Source: Actinomyces sp. oral taxon 897 (GTDB taxonomy: Bacteria > Actinomycetota > Actinomycetes > Actinomycetales > Actinomycetaceae). From it: a stretch of 64,000 nt of DNA. The notes below the pieces were generated by a model, which made no database searches, was not told the origin of the DNA, and worked only from the letters and a program-made list of their open reading frames with translations. The position numbers and the translations under genes were made by a program. The DNA is taken from contig NZ_CP027236.1 of the NCBI RefSeq assembly GCF_002999235.1, forward strand, positions 2,914,001-2,978,000, read 5' to 3'. This document shows, in pieces, positions 26,432 through 36,460 of the stretch (positions within the stretch are counted from its first letter, which is position 1; each line of letters opens with the position of its first letter).

Positions 26432-28396
26432 ATGGTCGCCAGCCTGCTGTCCGCCGTCCCACCCTCCTGGTCCGTCCCTCTTCTCCTGACCGCCACCCCC
26501 ACACCCGGATCGGGCACGGACGGGTCCGGTCCCGTGCCCGCGCCGACCCCCACACCCACCAGCACCAGCAACGCGGTCAAGACGGTCGCGGAGGTGGCCG
26601 AGGTGACGGTGGACGCCCTCACCCTGGCCTGGCACCTGCTGGTAGGGGCGCTCATCGGCCTGGTCGTCGGGATCCTGGTGCTCATTGTCGCCCGCAGGAT
26701 GGGACGGCGTCAGCCCATGTGGCTGAGCTTCTCCCACCACTGCCACCTGCCCCTGTACGCCACCGGCGCCACCAGCGGCGCCTACATCGCCGCCCAGGTC
26801 TGGATCGCCGGCCTGGAGGCCGAGGTGGCCACCCCCAAGTGGGCCTCCATGGTCACCCACTCCCTCCTGCTGGCCGTCGTGGCCTCCTTCGCCTGGCTGG
26901 GCACCGGGATCGTGCGGGTGGTGGAGGACACCACCGTCAGCCACGCCCGTGAGAACAGCGACCAGGGCCGGGCCCGGCGCGTGACCACCCAGGCGCAGAT
27001 CCTGCGGCGCGTGGCCGAGGTCATTATCGTCATCTGCGGGATCGTCGGTGCCGTCATGACCTTCCCGGCCGCTCGCGTGGCCATGGGAAGCCTCCTGGCC
27101 TCCGCCGGACTCATCTCCGTCATCGCCGGACTGGCGGCCCAGTCCATGCTCGGCAACGTCTTCGCCGGCATCCAGCTGGCCATGACCGACGCCATCCGCG
27201 TGGACGACATCGTCGTGGTGGAGGGGGAGAACGGCAATATCGAGGAGATCACCCTGACCTACGTGGTGGTCCACATCTGGGACGACCGCCGGCTCATCCT
27301 GCCCTCCAAGTACTTCACCGAGCACCCCTTCGCCAACTGGTCGCGCCGCGGCAACCAGGTCACCGGGTCGCTGACCATGTCCCTGGACTGGAGGGTGCCG
27401 GTCTCCGCGCTGCGCTCTCAGCTCCACCAGGTCCTGGCGGCGACCCCGGGCTGGGACGGGCGGGAGGCCAGCCTCGACGTCATTGACACCTCCACCCAGT
27501 ACGTCACCGTGCGCGTAGCCGTCTCCGGCCCCAACCCGGGTGCGGTGGCGAGCCTGAAGAACCACGTCCGCGAGGAGCTGGTGGCCTGGCTCCAGACCGA
27601 GGCCGCCTACGCCCTGCCCCGCACCCGCGTGGAGGTGGACACCGTGCAGGTCTCCGCCGACCCCACCCCCGAGAAGGTCGCCCGGCTGGCCGAGGAGCTC
27701 GCCCGTCTGTCCTCCCCGGGCGGCGGCGGCCCGGTCCCGCAGATCCTCCCCGAGCCGGAGGACGCGGCGGCCCCCGTCAGCGAGGATCCCATTGAGGCCG
27801 CCCGGGTGCGCGCCTCCTCCTGGCGCGCCTCCCTGGCGCGCAAGCAGCGTCGTGACGCCAAGCGCCGCCGCAGCGCCTTCCAGCGCCTCATCCGCCCGGG
27901 GGCGGAGGAGGACGGCCCGGACGACGTCCTCCAGGAGACCGAGGTCATGAGCGGGGCGGAGAGCAAGGCGCTCCTGGAACAGGCCAGGACCCGGGAGATG
28001 CCCGCCGTCACCGCCTCCCCGACCGACGCCGTCGCGCACGGCACGACACGTCCCGCCTCCCCGGGGGACAGCACCTCCCCGGCCGACACCGGGACCAGCC
28101 CGCACGACGCGCAGCCGACCACCGGCCAGGACGCCGACCAGCAGGGTGCCAGGCCGCAGGAGGCCCAGGACGCCACCAGCCCGCAGGCTGCCGCCAGCCG
28201 GGGGGAGGACGACACCATTATCACCACCCCCGTCCCCGCCGACCCCAGCGCCGCCACCCCGCCAGCCGCGGCCCACCCCGGCGGCACGACGCAGCCGCGC
28301 AGGGGTGCCGAGGAGCCCCGCCGCACCTCCATCCTGCCCAGGGGGGACGGGCGCCCGGCCCGGAGGTGGGGAGCGGGCCGGGACCCCGAGTCCTGA
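26432..28396 (+). CDS. MscS-family mechanosensitive channel with long C-terminal tail
   Basis: A 654-residue protein. Several membrane helices lie at about residues 60-235, including the pore-lining segment with [20 protein letters not shown] and [17 protein letters not shown], the MscS signature. The beta domain follows ([20 protein letters not shown]). MscS homologues release osmolytes during hypo-osmotic shock. After about residue 430 the chain becomes a disordered, Pro/Thr/Asp-rich tail of over 200 residues, unusual in length. ATG at 26432 is probably read from a leaderless mRNA. Confidence 0.9.
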   Translation: MVASLLSAVPPSWSVPLLLTATPTPGSGTDGSGPVPAPTPTPTSTSNAVKTVAEVAEVTVDALTLAWHLLVGALIGLVVGILVLIVARRMGRRQPMWLSFSHHCHLPLYATGATSGAYIAAQVWIAGLEAEVATPKWASMVTHSLLLAVVASFAWLGTGIVRVVEDTTVSHARENSDQGRARRVTTQAQILRRVAEVIIVICGIVGAVMTFPAARVAMGSLLASAGLISVIAGLAAQSMLGNVFAGIQLAMTDAIRVDDIVVVEGENGNIEEITLTYVVVHIWDDRRLILPSKYFTEHPFANWSRRGNQVTGSLTMSLDWRVPVSALRSQLHQVLAATPGWDGREASLDVIDTSTQYVTVRVAVSGPNPGAVASLKNHVREELVAWLQTEAAYALPRTRVEVDTVQVSADPTPEKVARLAEELARLSSPGGGGPVPQILPEPEDAAAPVSEDPIEAARVRASSWRASLARKQRRDAKRRRSAFQRLIRPGAEEDGPDDVLQETEVMSGAESKALLEQARTREMPAVTASPTDAVAHGTTRPASPGDSTSPADTGTSPHDAQPTTGQDADQQGARPQEAQDATSPQAAASRGEDDTIITTPVPADPSAATPPAAAHPGGTTQPRRGAEEPRRTSILPRGDGRPARRWGAGRDPES

Positions 28397-28436
28397 GCCC
28401 GTGGCTGTCGACTCGCGCGCGGCAGGCCCGCCACGC

Positions 28437-28442
28437 CACTAT
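28437..28442 (+). promoter_or_regulatory. Leaderless -10 of msrB
   Basis: CACTAT ends six bases before GTG 28449. Confidence 0.4.
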
Positions 28443-28448
28443 GGGACC

Positions 28449-28955
28449 GTGACAGACAACCAGCCCGCCCTGGACCCAGCCGCGATCGCCCGTACCGACG
28501 CCCAGTGGAGGCGCCTGCTGAGCCCCCTGGAGTACCACGTGCTCCGTGAGGCCGGTACCGAGCGGCCCTTCACCGGGGACCTCCTGGACGAGCACCGCGA
28601 GGGCGTCTACCGCTGCCGCGGCTGCGGCGCCGAGCTCTTCCGCTCCACCACCAAGTTCGACTCCCACTGCGGCTGGCCCTCCTTCTACGACCCGGCCGCC
28701 TCCAGCGCCGTCACCCTGACCCGGGACACCTCCCACGGCATGGTACGCACCGAGGTGCGCTGCGCCACCTGCGGCAGCCACCTGGGCCACGTGTTCGACG
28801 ACGCCCCCCACACCCCCACCGGCCAGCGCTACTGCATGAACTCCGTGAGCCTGACCTTCCAGGAGGCAGGGGCCCGGCCCGACGACGCCCCGCGCCGTTC
28901 CCCCGGCCCCCGGCCCGACGACCCGCCCGCCGCCCAGGACGTGGGCCAGGCCTGA
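28449..28955 (+). CDS. msrB: Peptide-methionine (R)-S-oxide reductase
   Basis: A 168-residue MsrB, which reduces methionine-R-sulfoxide in proteins. Zinc cysteines appear as [11 protein letters not shown] and [14 protein letters not shown], and the catalytic Cys in [13 protein letters not shown]. The SHCGWPSFY active-site loop is present. The C-terminal 30 residues are Pro/Asp-rich and extra to the family. GTG at 28449 fits the leaderless pattern; frames opening earlier belong to the MscS tail region. The next gene starts nine bases after the stop, suggesting one transcript. Confidence 0.94.
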   Translation: MTDNQPALDPAAIARTDAQWRRLLSPLEYHVLREAGTERPFTGDLLDEHREGVYRCRGCGAELFRSTTKFDSHCGWPSFYDPAASSAVTLTRDTSHGMVRTEVRCATCGSHLGHVFDDAPHTPTGQRYCMNSVSLTFQEAGARPDDAPRRSPGPRPDDPPAAQDVGQA

Positions 28956-28963
28956 GGGACGAC

Positions 28964-30037
28964 GTGCTGCGCCTGCTGACCCTCAACCTCCAGCACGCCC
29001 AGCTCGGTGCGCTCGCCCCGGCCCCCGCAGGCCCGGGTGCCGACCCCCGGGACCCCCGGGCGGCCCGCGAGGTCCTGGTCGCCCTGGCCGGGCAGCTGGC
29101 CGCCCTGGGGCCTGACGTCATCGCCCTCCAGGAGGTGGACCTGGGGCAGGCCCGCTCGGGCCGCCTCAACCAGGTCGCCGAGCTCGCCTCGGCCCTGGGA
29201 TGGACCCACCACCGCCTCGCCGCCACCTACGCCGGCGGCGTCACCGGGCTGCGCCGTCGCCCCCGGCGCTCCGGCCTTACGAGACGCGGTGACGACGTCC
29301 TGGGCCCGGCGCTCGCGGCCGCCGGACGCCCCCTGGCCGGTTTCGGCAACGCCCTGATCAGCCGTTACCCCGTGGCCGCCTGGCACGTGCGCAGGCTCGG
29401 ACGGGGACCCGCCCTGCTCACGCGCCGCGGTGGGGCGGCGGGCCGGGGCCGGCTCCGTGCGGCCCTGGACCCGCGTTCCTACCGCCTGGAGACATCGACC
29501 GCCCGGGTCCTGCTCGCCGCGCAGGTGAGCCTGCCGACGGGGGTCCTGCCCGGGGCCGGTGGTCTCGCCGTCGGCAGCACCCACCTGGCCACCCGCCCGG
29601 ACGTGGCCGCCGCCCAGCTCGCCGGCGCCTGGGCCGCGCTGACCCGCCTGCCGGGTCCCCACGCCCTGGCGGGGGATCTCAACCTGCGTCCTGAGGAGGT
29701 CCGCTCCCTGGGCGTGGGCCGCCTCCTGGGGGAGGGCCCCACCTACCCTGCTGACGGCCCCCGCTACCGTATCGACCACGTCCTCACCGACCCCTGGCCG
29801 TTGGACGCCCACGGCCGGCCCCTGGTGCCGGGGCCCCGGGACGCGGGTGGTGCGGGCTGGTCGGGCGTGGGTGGTGTGGTGCCGGGTGCCGCGGGTGCGG
29901 TGCCAGGCGTGGATGGTGCGCCCGCTGGCGCCCCGTCCCCCGGGGTGCACCTGGTCGCCCGGGACTGGGGGAGTACGACCCTCCTGGTCTCCGACCACGC
30001 CGCCACCTGGGTGGACCTGGAGACGGTGGGGGCCTGA
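28964..30037 (+). CDS. Endonuclease/exonuclease/phosphatase (EEP) family protein
   Basis: A 357-residue protein with EEP landmarks: N-terminal LLTLNLQHAQ (catalytic Asn), the metal-binding Glu in DVIALQEVDL (about residue 54), a LAGDLNLRP motif (about 225-233) with catalytic Asp-Asn, RIDHVLTD, and the terminal SDHAATWVDL. Members cleave phosphodiesters in nucleic acids or phosphoinositides; specificity cannot be read here. Short low-complexity insertions occur near residues 300-330. GTG at 28964 is nine bases after msrB. Confidence 0.88.
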   Translation: MLRLLTLNLQHAQLGALAPAPAGPGADPRDPRAAREVLVALAGQLAALGPDVIALQEVDLGQARSGRLNQVAELASALGWTHHRLAATYAGGVTGLRRRPRRSGLTRRGDDVLGPALAAAGRPLAGFGNALISRYPVAAWHVRRLGRGPALLTRRGGAAGRGRLRAALDPRSYRLETSTARVLLAAQVSLPTGVLPGAGGLAVGSTHLATRPDVAAAQLAGAWAALTRLPGPHALAGDLNLRPEEVRSLGVGRLLGEGPTYPADGPRYRIDHVLTDPWPLDAHGRPLVPGPRDAGGAGWSGVGGVVPGAAGAVPGVDGAPAGAPSPGVHLVARDWGSTTLLVSDHAATWVDLETVGA

Positions 30038-30056
30038 GCCGTGAGGAGGCCGGGCC

Positions 30057-31364
30057 GTGGGTGAGGTCCTGGGCGGGCTGGGCGTCTTCGGCGTGGTCAT
30101 TGCCGTGGGCTGGGTGCTGGGACGCACGGGTGCCGTGCCCGTCGGCTCGGACCGCGTCCTGACCCGGATCGCCTTCTGGGCTGCTACCCCCGCCCTCCTG
30201 GCCACCACCCTGGGACGCGCCGACCTGGGCGCGGTGGCCTCGGGGCGGACGGCCGCGGTCGTCTGCACCGAGCTGGTGGCCGTGACCGGGGCCGCCCTCC
30301 TCCAGCGGCTGGTCCTGCGGCGTCCGGCTGCCGACGCGGTCATCGGGGCCCTGGCCTGCTCCTACGTCAACGCCGCGAACCTCGGCATCCCCGTGGCCCT
30401 CCTGGTCCTGGGCGACACCACGCCCGTGGCCGCCGTCCTGCTCCTCCAGCTCCTGGTGATCACGCCGGTGTCCTTCGCCCTCCTGGACTGGGTCACCGCT
30501 GGCCCCGGCCAGGGTGGGACGACGGCGCCGGGTACGGTGGGGTCCGGGGGAGCCCTGGGCGGCACGGGCATGCAGCCGGGTGAAAGACGGTCCTCACGTC
30601 CGGGCGCGTGGTCCTCACGTCGGGCCCGCCTGACGGCCCCGGCGCGCAACCCGCTCCTGGTCGGGGTCCTGTCCGGGGTACTGGTCAATGTCGCGGGCGT
30701 GGACCTGGAGCACCTGGGGGGAGGGCACGTCCAGGCGGTCCTCGACCTCCTGGGCCGTACGGCCGTGCCCCTCATGATGCTGGCGCTAGGTCTGTCCCTG
30801 GCCGACTCCCGGGCCTCGCGCCGCGGCGGGGTGGTGGTGCCCCCGGCCTCTGCTGGCCCAGGCCGGGAGCCCGGGCCCTCCGGGGAAGCGCCCGGACCGC
30901 CTGGGAGCGCCGCCCACTCGTCCGACGCCACCGGACTGTCCGGAAGTGCCGCCCACGTGCCCGACGCCGCCGGGCTCCCCGGGGCAGCACCGGCACCTGC
31001 GCCAGCCCCTCCGGCCCCGGGGCAGGCGGGCGACGGGGGTGGAGCGGCGTACTCAGGCAGGCGCGGCAGGCCGGACGGGTACGGGCGGCCGGTGCGCGGC
31101 CCCGAGGAGCTGGCCCTGTGGTGCGCCGTGGGCTGGAAGCTTCTCGTCTGCCCGCTTCTGGCGATACTGGTCGGCAGCCTCCTGGGGCTGCGTGGGGCGG
31201 AGCTGCTGGTCCCTGTGACGACCGCGAGCCTGCCTACCGCCCAGAACGTCTTTATGTACGCCTCCCGCTACGAGCGCGGCGTGTCCCTGGCGCGCGACGC
31301 CGTCCTGCTGACTACTGCCGGGTTCGTCCCCGTGGTGCTCCTGGCGACGGCGCTCCTGCGGTGA
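30057..31364 (+). CDS. AEC (auxin efflux carrier) family transporter
   Basis: A 435-residue membrane protein. The N-terminal half has helices with GWVLGRTGAVP, then YVNAANLGIPVALLVLGD, the conserved AEC motif with helix-breaking Pro. The second half has RNPLLVGVLSGVLVN, VPLMMLALGLSL and SLPTAQNVFMYASRY. Family members export organic acids or other small anions. A low-complexity insertion (Gly/Pro/Ala, about residues 270-340) separates the halves. GTG at 30057 has AGGAGG eight bases upstream. Confidence 0.9.
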   Translation: MGEVLGGLGVFGVVIAVGWVLGRTGAVPVGSDRVLTRIAFWAATPALLATTLGRADLGAVASGRTAAVVCTELVAVTGAALLQRLVLRRPAADAVIGALACSYVNAANLGIPVALLVLGDTTPVAAVLLLQLLVITPVSFALLDWVTAGPGQGGTTAPGTVGSGGALGGTGMQPGERRSSRPGAWSSRRARLTAPARNPLLVGVLSGVLVNVAGVDLEHLGGGHVQAVLDLLGRTAVPLMMLALGLSLADSRASRRGGVVVPPASAGPGREPGPSGEAPGPPGSAAHSSDATGLSGSAAHVPDAAGLPGAAPAPAPAPPAPGQAGDGGGAAYSGRRGRPDGYGRPVRGPEELALWCAVGWKLLVCPLLAILVGSLLGLRGAELLVPVTTASLPTAQNVFMYASRYERGVSLARDAVLLTTAGFVPVVLLATALLR

Positions 31365-31440
31365 GACGGCCGGGGCGCGGGGGCCTGCCGAGGACGTGTC
31401 GCCAGCTGCCCCGGGGACTGCGTGTTCTGGCAGGTGAGGG

Positions 31441-31590
31441 CCTCGCGCCCGTGATCGGCCGCCCATCCCGACGGCTTGCGACCCCCCGAGGACGGCCGAG
31501 GGCCCCGCGCCCGGGATCATCCGCACCCTAATGCGGGGGCCAGCACCCGCTACGTCTCGGGGGCTCCTCGCGCCCGTGATCGCCCGCCCC
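31441..31590. repeat. Three-copy array, 62-63 bp period
   Basis: CCTCGCGCCCGTGATCGGCC-type copies start at 31441, 31503 (CCCCGCGCCCGGGATCAT) and 31566. Spacers differ. The remainder of 31365-31881 includes an unusually AT-rich patch near 31690 and 31755 and no gene. Confidence 0.7.
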
Positions 31591-31881
31591 CTCGGTCCGC
31601 CCCCCGGCATGGGGTCTTACCTGCGAGGACGCAGGCTCTTGGGACCTATAGGGAAAGCCTCTTGACCTTGTGTCCCAGGACGACGAAATCAATTTTTTCC
31701 GTCCCTGGACGCCCTCCCCGGGAAGGCGGCGGCCGTGAGGGCGCGACACGTTATAAAAACGTGACTACAGGAGGCTCCTGCGACGCCGGAAGACCCCAAA
31801 AAAAGACTTGCGCAGGACGGCTGGGGGGGGGATCGTTCAGCGCATCCCTCCCCGGCGGCTCACAGTGACAAGGAGTATGTC

Positions 31882-32559
31882 ATGGCCCAGCCCACCCAGC
31901 CCGACTCGTCTCAGCAGCCACAGGTCGTCTACGTCCAGGCGCCTCCTGAGAAGAAGCCCTTCTGGAAGAAGAAATGGTTCATTGTCCTCGCCGTGATCAT
32001 TGTCCTGATCATCGCCGTCCAGGCCACGGGCGACGGCTCCAAGAAGTCTGATCCCACCGCCGACTCCGGTACGTCGGCCGGTGCGGAGTCCGCCGCGAAC
32101 GGCGACTCCAAGAAGCCCGAGCCCGGCAGCAAGGACGGCTCAGGCGACCCTCAGTCCACGACCACCTACAACGGGATCAAGAAGGGCGACGTGGCGGTGA
32201 ACGCGGGCGAGTCCATCACCGCCAAGGGCGTGACCATTACGTCCACCCCGCTGGAGGCCGGTGACTCGACCTTTAAGCAGACTGCCTGCACCACCGTCAC
32301 CATTCAGAACTCCTCCGGCAAGGAGATCGACTTCAACCTCCTTGAGCTCAGCATGCTGCTCCCCTCCGGGACTATTGACAACAGCTCGTTGTTTGGCAGC
32401 GACAACATGCTGTCGGCTGGCAAGCTCATTGACGGCGGTAGTACGACCGGTGACGTCTGCTTTGAAGCCGACATCGCCGCTGGCGGGCAGTTCGTGGTCA
32501 TCTACGAGCCCCTGAGCTTCTTCTCCCAGCATCGTGAGGCCTGGGTCAACAACTTCTGA
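31882..32559 (+). CDS. Membrane-anchored DUF4352-like protein
   Basis: A 225-residue protein: short Gln/Pro-rich cytoplasmic start, Lys-rich stop (EKKPFWKKKWF), one membrane helix (about 33-49), a Ser/Lys/Asp-rich linker and an exported beta-rich domain of about 130 residues with two cysteines (KQTACTTV and TGDVCFEAD) likely forming a disulfide. The domain resembles DUF4352 (telokin-like) in layout. Base composition is visibly less GC-rich than its neighbours, with AAG/GAG Lys/Glu codons and an AT-rich upstream region, suggesting later acquisition. AAGGAG precedes ATG 31882. Confidence 0.7.
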   Translation: MAQPTQPDSSQQPQVVYVQAPPEKKPFWKKKWFIVLAVIIVLIIAVQATGDGSKKSDPTADSGTSAGAESAANGDSKKPEPGSKDGSGDPQSTTTYNGIKKGDVAVNAGESITAKGVTITSTPLEAGDSTFKQTACTTVTIQNSSGKEIDFNLLELSMLLPSGTIDNSSLFGSDNMLSAGKLIDGGSTTGDVCFEADIAAGGQFVVIYEPLSFFSQHREAWVNNF

Positions 32560-32796
32560 CCAAGAAGCTAGAGGGCCTACACCCTTCCGCGGGGCCTCCC
32601 GGCCTGCGCGGGCGCGTATAACGACGATCATGTAGGCAGAAGCTATTGCCCACCTGGTCCTCGTGGTGTGTGCCCGGGCGGGTCGGGAGGCCCCTGCGTG
32701 GTCGTGAGTGCGGTCTCCCGACGGCCTGCCTGCTGGGCGTGACATCTGGCACCACTGGTGGTACCCCGGTGCGGTGCGGGGGACAATAGGGTACCG

Positions 32797-34377
32797 ATGA
32801 CATCTCAGACTTTTGCCGACCTGGGCGTGGACGCCGACCTCAGCGCCTCCCTGGCGGCCCGCGGCTTCACCGCTCCCTTCCCTATCCAGACCGCCACCCT
32901 GCCCGACACCCTCGCCGGGCGCGACGTCCTGGGGCGCGGACGTACCGGCAGCGGTAAGACCCTGGCCTTCGCCCTGCCCCTGGTCCAGCGCCTGGCGCAG
33001 CAGGACAAGGCCCGCCCCGGTCACCCCATTGGCCTGATCCTGGCCCCCACCCGTGAGCTCGCCCTCCAGATCGCCGAGGTCATTGAGCCCCTGGCCCGCG
33101 TGGTGGATATGGGAGTCACCACCATCTTCGGGGGCGTGAGCCAGAAGCCCCAGGAGAGGGCCCTGGCCAAGGGGGTCGACGTCGTCGTGGCCTGTCCCGG
33201 AAGGCTCCTGGACCTTATGGGCCAGGGGCTGGTCCACCTTGACGAGGTGGAGACCACCGTCATTGACGAGGCCGACCTCATGGCGGATCTCGGCTTCCTG
33301 CCCAGCGTGCGCCGTATCCTGCGTGCCACCCCGGCCGGCGGCCAGCGCCTCCTGTTCTCGGCCACCCTGGACAACGGGGTGGACACCCTGGTCAAGGAGT
33401 TCCTCCACGACCCGCTCCACCACGCCGTCGACCCGGCCTCCAGCCCGGTGGCGGCCATGGAGCACCGCGTGTGGCAGGTGGCGGACAAGGCCGCCAAGGA
33501 CGCCCTGGTGCACCGCCTGGCCTCCGGGACCGGTCAGCGCATCCTGTTCACCCGCACCAAGCACCTGGCGCGCCGCCTGGCCCGCAAGCTCGTCCAGGCG
33601 GGCGTGCCCGCCGTCGAGCTCCAGGGCAATATGAGCCAGAACGCGCGTGAGCGGGCCATGCGGGCCTTCTCCAGCGGGGATGTCCACGTCATGGTGGCCA
33701 CCGACATCGCCGCGCGCGGCATTGACGTCAGCGGCGTCGAGCTCGTGGTCCACGTGGACCCGCCCGCCGAGCACAAGGCCTACCTGCACCGCTCCGGGCG
33801 CACCGCCCGCGCCGGGGCGGAGGGGACCGTGGTCACCCTGGTCCTGCCCGAGCAGAGGCACGACGTCCAGGTCCTGCTCAACAGGGCCCGTATCCGCGCC
33901 GAGATCGAGCGGGTCCGCCCCGAGGACGAGACCGTGTCCCGGCTCGTGGGGCAGGTCGCCCCGACGCTGGCTGTCGCCGACATGCCCCAGGGCGTGGCCG
34001 TTAAGGGCCCCGGCGGTGGTACGCGCGCGGGCAAGAGTGCGCACGCCCCATCCGGTCGGGGGGTACGTGCTGCGGGCCGGGGCGCCCACCACGCGGGCCC
34101 GGGGCACGGCCAGCGCCCGGCCGGCGGCGCTCCCCGCTCCCAGGACGGTCCTCAGGCAGCCGGGCCCGCCAAGGGCCGGACCCATCCCGGGGGACGGTCC
34201 GGCTCCGGGACGGGAGCCTCACGCGCGGGCGGTCGTGCCGGTGGGGGGCGTACCTCCTGGCACGGGCGGGCAGGGGCCAACCAGGCTGGTGCCGGCCGGG
34301 GTGAGGCCGGTCGCCGAGGTGGCGCCAGGCAGGGCGGTGCGCGCCCCCAGTACCACAGCCGGCGCGGCGGACGCTGA
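32797..34377 (+). CDS. DEAD-box RNA helicase
   Basis: A 526-residue ATP-dependent RNA helicase. Motifs in order: Q-motif region GFTAPFPIQTATLP, I GRTGSGKT, Ia PTRELALQ, Ib FGGVSQKP/CPGRLLDL, II DEAD in TVIDEADLM, III FSAT, IV RILFTRTKHLARRLA, V TDIAARGID, VI HRSGRTARAG. After about residue 400 a Gly/Arg/Ala-rich tail (RGG-like) probably binds RNA. Such enzymes assist ribosome assembly or mRNA decay, often at low temperature. ATG at 32797 sits four bases after TAGGGT, so a leaderless mRNA is likely. Confidence 0.94.
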   Translation: MTSQTFADLGVDADLSASLAARGFTAPFPIQTATLPDTLAGRDVLGRGRTGSGKTLAFALPLVQRLAQQDKARPGHPIGLILAPTRELALQIAEVIEPLARVVDMGVTTIFGGVSQKPQERALAKGVDVVVACPGRLLDLMGQGLVHLDEVETTVIDEADLMADLGFLPSVRRILRATPAGGQRLLFSATLDNGVDTLVKEFLHDPLHHAVDPASSPVAAMEHRVWQVADKAAKDALVHRLASGTGQRILFTRTKHLARRLARKLVQAGVPAVELQGNMSQNARERAMRAFSSGDVHVMVATDIAARGIDVSGVELVVHVDPPAEHKAYLHRSGRTARAGAEGTVVTLVLPEQRHDVQVLLNRARIRAEIERVRPEDETVSRLVGQVAPTLAVADMPQGVAVKGPGGGTRAGKSAHAPSGRGVRAAGRGAHHAGPGHGQRPAGGAPRSQDGPQAAGPAKGRTHPGGRSGSGTGASRAGGRAGGGRTSWHGRAGANQAGAGRGEAGRRGGARQGGARPQYHSRRGGR

Positions 34378-34484
34378 GCCGCCCGCCCCGCGCTGACCCG
34401 CCGCCTGGACGGCCTGCTCGTCGGCAGGGGTGACGCCCGCCCCGCGCGCTGAGCCGCCCGCCCCCGCCAGACGCGTGCGGGCCG

Positions 34485-35282
34485 TCAGGCCCGGCGGGTC
34501 AGGGCCCGCAGGGTGATGGCGAGTCCGACCGTCGTCCATACCAGCAGGACCACCAGGTCACGTGCGGAGGCCACGTAGGCCTGTGAGGCCAGGCCGGAGC
34601 GCAGCAGGTCGGCGGCAGGGCGCACCGGCAGCCAGTCGTGCACCGTCTGGAACCAGCCCGGCAGCTGGGAGACAGGGAAGGTGACGGGGGAGAAGAGCAT
34701 GACGAAGAAGACCAGGATCTGCGTGAGCAGCTGCGCCAGCGTGGGGGCCAGGCTCACCGCGATCGCGTAGCCCACCGACGTCGCCATGAGGGCGACCAGG
34801 AACGAGGTGGATACGAGCAGCGGCCAGTTGACGTCCAGCGTCAGGTCAAAGCGCAGCCGGGCCACCACCACGGCCACCGCCACCCCGGGCAGCGCCACCG
34901 CCAGCCACATGGTCAGGTCGGCGGCCAGCAGGATCCCCCGGTGGACGGGCAGGGAGCGCAGGTAGGTGAAGGTGCCGTTGGCCCGCGCCATGCTCACGGC
35001 CTGGGGCACTATGACCAGCCCCACCGTCATGAGCAGTACCGTGGGGGCGCCGGTGGACAGGAACAGGGCGGTCCCGCTGGTGTCGGCGTCGATATTGGGA
35101 ATGAGCATGCCGAAGCCGATGACGACCCCCGCGGCCAGGAGGGCCTGGACGACGACGACCAGGGGCAGCATGGGGCCCAGCGACCCCAGGTTCCAGCGCA
35201 GGATCATGGTGTAGCAGGTCCAGGCGCTAACACGGAGAGGATGGAGGGTGCTGCTGGGTACTGCGACGGGTTGTGCGGACAT
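34485..35282 (-). CDS. ABC-2 type transporter permease
   Basis: A 265-residue integral membrane protein with six hydrophobic segments and the ABC-2 layout (MARANGTFTYLRSLPVHRG between helices, and the pre-terminal FSPVTFPVSQLPGWFQTVHDWLPVRPAADLLR). It pairs with the ATPase gene 69 bp upstream on the same strand, under the TetR operator at 36378. Such small ABC-2 systems export drugs, antibiotics or polysaccharides; the substrate is unknown. ATG at 35282. Confidence 0.88.
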   Translation of the reverse strand: MSAQPVAVPSSTLHPLRVSAWTCYTMILRWNLGSLGPMLPLVVVVQALLAAGVVIGFGMLIPNIDADTSGTALFLSTGAPTVLLMTVGLVIVPQAVSMARANGTFTYLRSLPVHRGILLAADLTMWLAVALPGVAVAVVVARLRFDLTLDVNWPLLVSTSFLVALMATSVGYAIAVSLAPTLAQLLTQILVFFVMLFSPVTFPVSQLPGWFQTVHDWLPVRPAADLLRSGLASQAYVASARDLVVLLVWTTVGLAITLRALTRRA

Positions 35283-35351
35283 GAAGATTCTCCTTTTGAT
35301 TGTGGTGGTATGTATGGAGGTAGCGGTCGGCCGTGGCCGACGCCAGCGCCC

Positions 35352-36365
35352 TTAAGCGGCCCTGCGCCCCGGTCCTGCCGCCTCGTCGTCCTCGGCACCG
35401 TCCTCGGAGGTCAGGGCCAGGTAGGCGTCCTCCAGGGTGGCGGGGCTGATCGCGTAGGTCTCAATGACCCCCTCCTCGCGCAGGGCCGTGGCCCAGGTGA
35501 CGCAGGCTGCGGCGGCGTCGGGGACGATAGTCAGCAGGACCCGCCGTCCGGCACGCACCGTACGCAGGGGCGTCGTGGGGACGGGGGGCGTGGCGGGGGC
35601 CGCAGCCGTCTCGCCGAGGCCGGTCGGGTCGGCCGAGCCGGGGGCCAGGTGGAGCTCCAGGCGCAGGCCGGTGGCCTCCCCGCGCAGACGTGCCGGTGAG
35701 CCGCTGGCCACCACCCGACCGTGGTCGAGGATGACCAGCTCGTCGATAATGGACTCGGCCTCGACGACATTGTGGGTGACCAGCAGCACGCCTGCCCCGG
35801 CGTCGGCCCGACGGCGTACCGCGTCCCACAGCAGGCGACGGCGGGCGGCATCGACGTCGTTGGTGGGCTCGTCCAGGACCAGCAGAGGCGTGGGGGCGAC
35901 GGCGGCCATGGCGAAGCCGACCAGGCGCCGGATCCCGCCGGACAGCCCCCCGCCCTCGGGCAGCGCCCGGCGGGTGAGCCAGGGGGTGTAGCCGAGCTCC
36001 TCGGCCACCGCCAGGGACGCGGCGCGGGCCTGCGCCGGGCTCAGGCCTCGCAGACGCGCGGTGATCTCGACGGCGTTCCTGGGGGTGAGGCCGTCAATGG
36101 GGGTCTGGGTCTGCGGCTGGATGGCCACGGCCCGGCGGGCGGCGGCGGGGTCGGCCACGGCGTCGACGCCACCCACGTGGATGGACCCGGCGTGGGGGCG
36201 CAGCAGGCCCACGACCTGGGAGACGAGCGTGGTCTTGCCCGCGCCGTTGTGACCCAGCAGGCCCAGGACGGTGCCTGGCTCAATGGTCAGGGTGATGTCG
36301 TTGTTGGCTACGACGTCGCCGAAACGGCGCGTCAGACCGGTGATGCTCAGGGCGGCTGAGGACAT
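35352..36365 (-). CDS. ABC-2 transporter ATP-binding protein
   Basis: A 337-residue ATPase of the DrrA/multidrug type. Walker A is GHNGAGKTT (about residues 38-46), the Q-loop is in IQPQTQTPIDGLT, the signature reads LSGGIRRLV (Ile where Gln is usual), Walker B LLVLDEPTNDVD, and the H-loop His is in LLVTHNVVEAES. A roughly 100-residue C-terminal extension holds a substrate or permease interaction domain. It is divergent from the TetR gene with a shared control region. Confidence 0.92.
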   Translation of the reverse strand: MSSAALSITGLTRRFGDVVANNDITLTIEPGTVLGLLGHNGAGKTTLVSQVVGLLRPHAGSIHVGGVDAVADPAAARRAVAIQPQTQTPIDGLTPRNAVEITARLRGLSPAQARAASLAVAEELGYTPWLTRRALPEGGGLSGGIRRLVGFAMAAVAPTPLLVLDEPTNDVDAARRRLLWDAVRRRADAGAGVLLVTHNVVEAESIIDELVILDHGRVVASGSPARLRGEATGLRLELHLAPGSADPTGLGETAAAPATPPVPTTPLRTVRAGRRVLLTIVPDAAAACVTWATALREEGVIETYAISPATLEDAYLALTSEDGAEDDEAAGPGRRAA

Positions 36366-36377
36366 AGGACCACCTTT

Positions 36378-36413
36378 CAGATACTCTCAGTATGTAGATA
36401 CCGAGAGTATCTG
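36378..36413. promoter_or_regulatory. TetR operator (perfect inverted repeat)
   Basis: CAGATACTCTC (36378-36388) and GAGAGTATCTG (36403-36413) are perfect 11-bp arms around 14 nt that contain -10-like AT-rich hexamers. It lies 12 bases before the ATPase start and 48 before the regulator, well placed to repress the transporter. Confidence 0.85.
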
Positions 36414-36448
36414 AATCTGAGAGGGAGCGCAACCGGTGGACCTGCCCC

Positions 36449-36454
36449 TACGAT
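36449..36454 (+). promoter_or_regulatory. Leaderless -10 of the TetR gene
   Basis: TACGAT ends six bases before GTG 36461; no Shine-Dalgarno at proper distance. Confidence 0.5.
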
Positions 36455-36460
36455 CAAGAG

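Noticed and set aside
32546..32803. Minus-strand small gene between the DUF4352-like gene and the helicase
   Set aside because: No ribosome site, Arg/Pro-rich translation and overlap with the helicase start.
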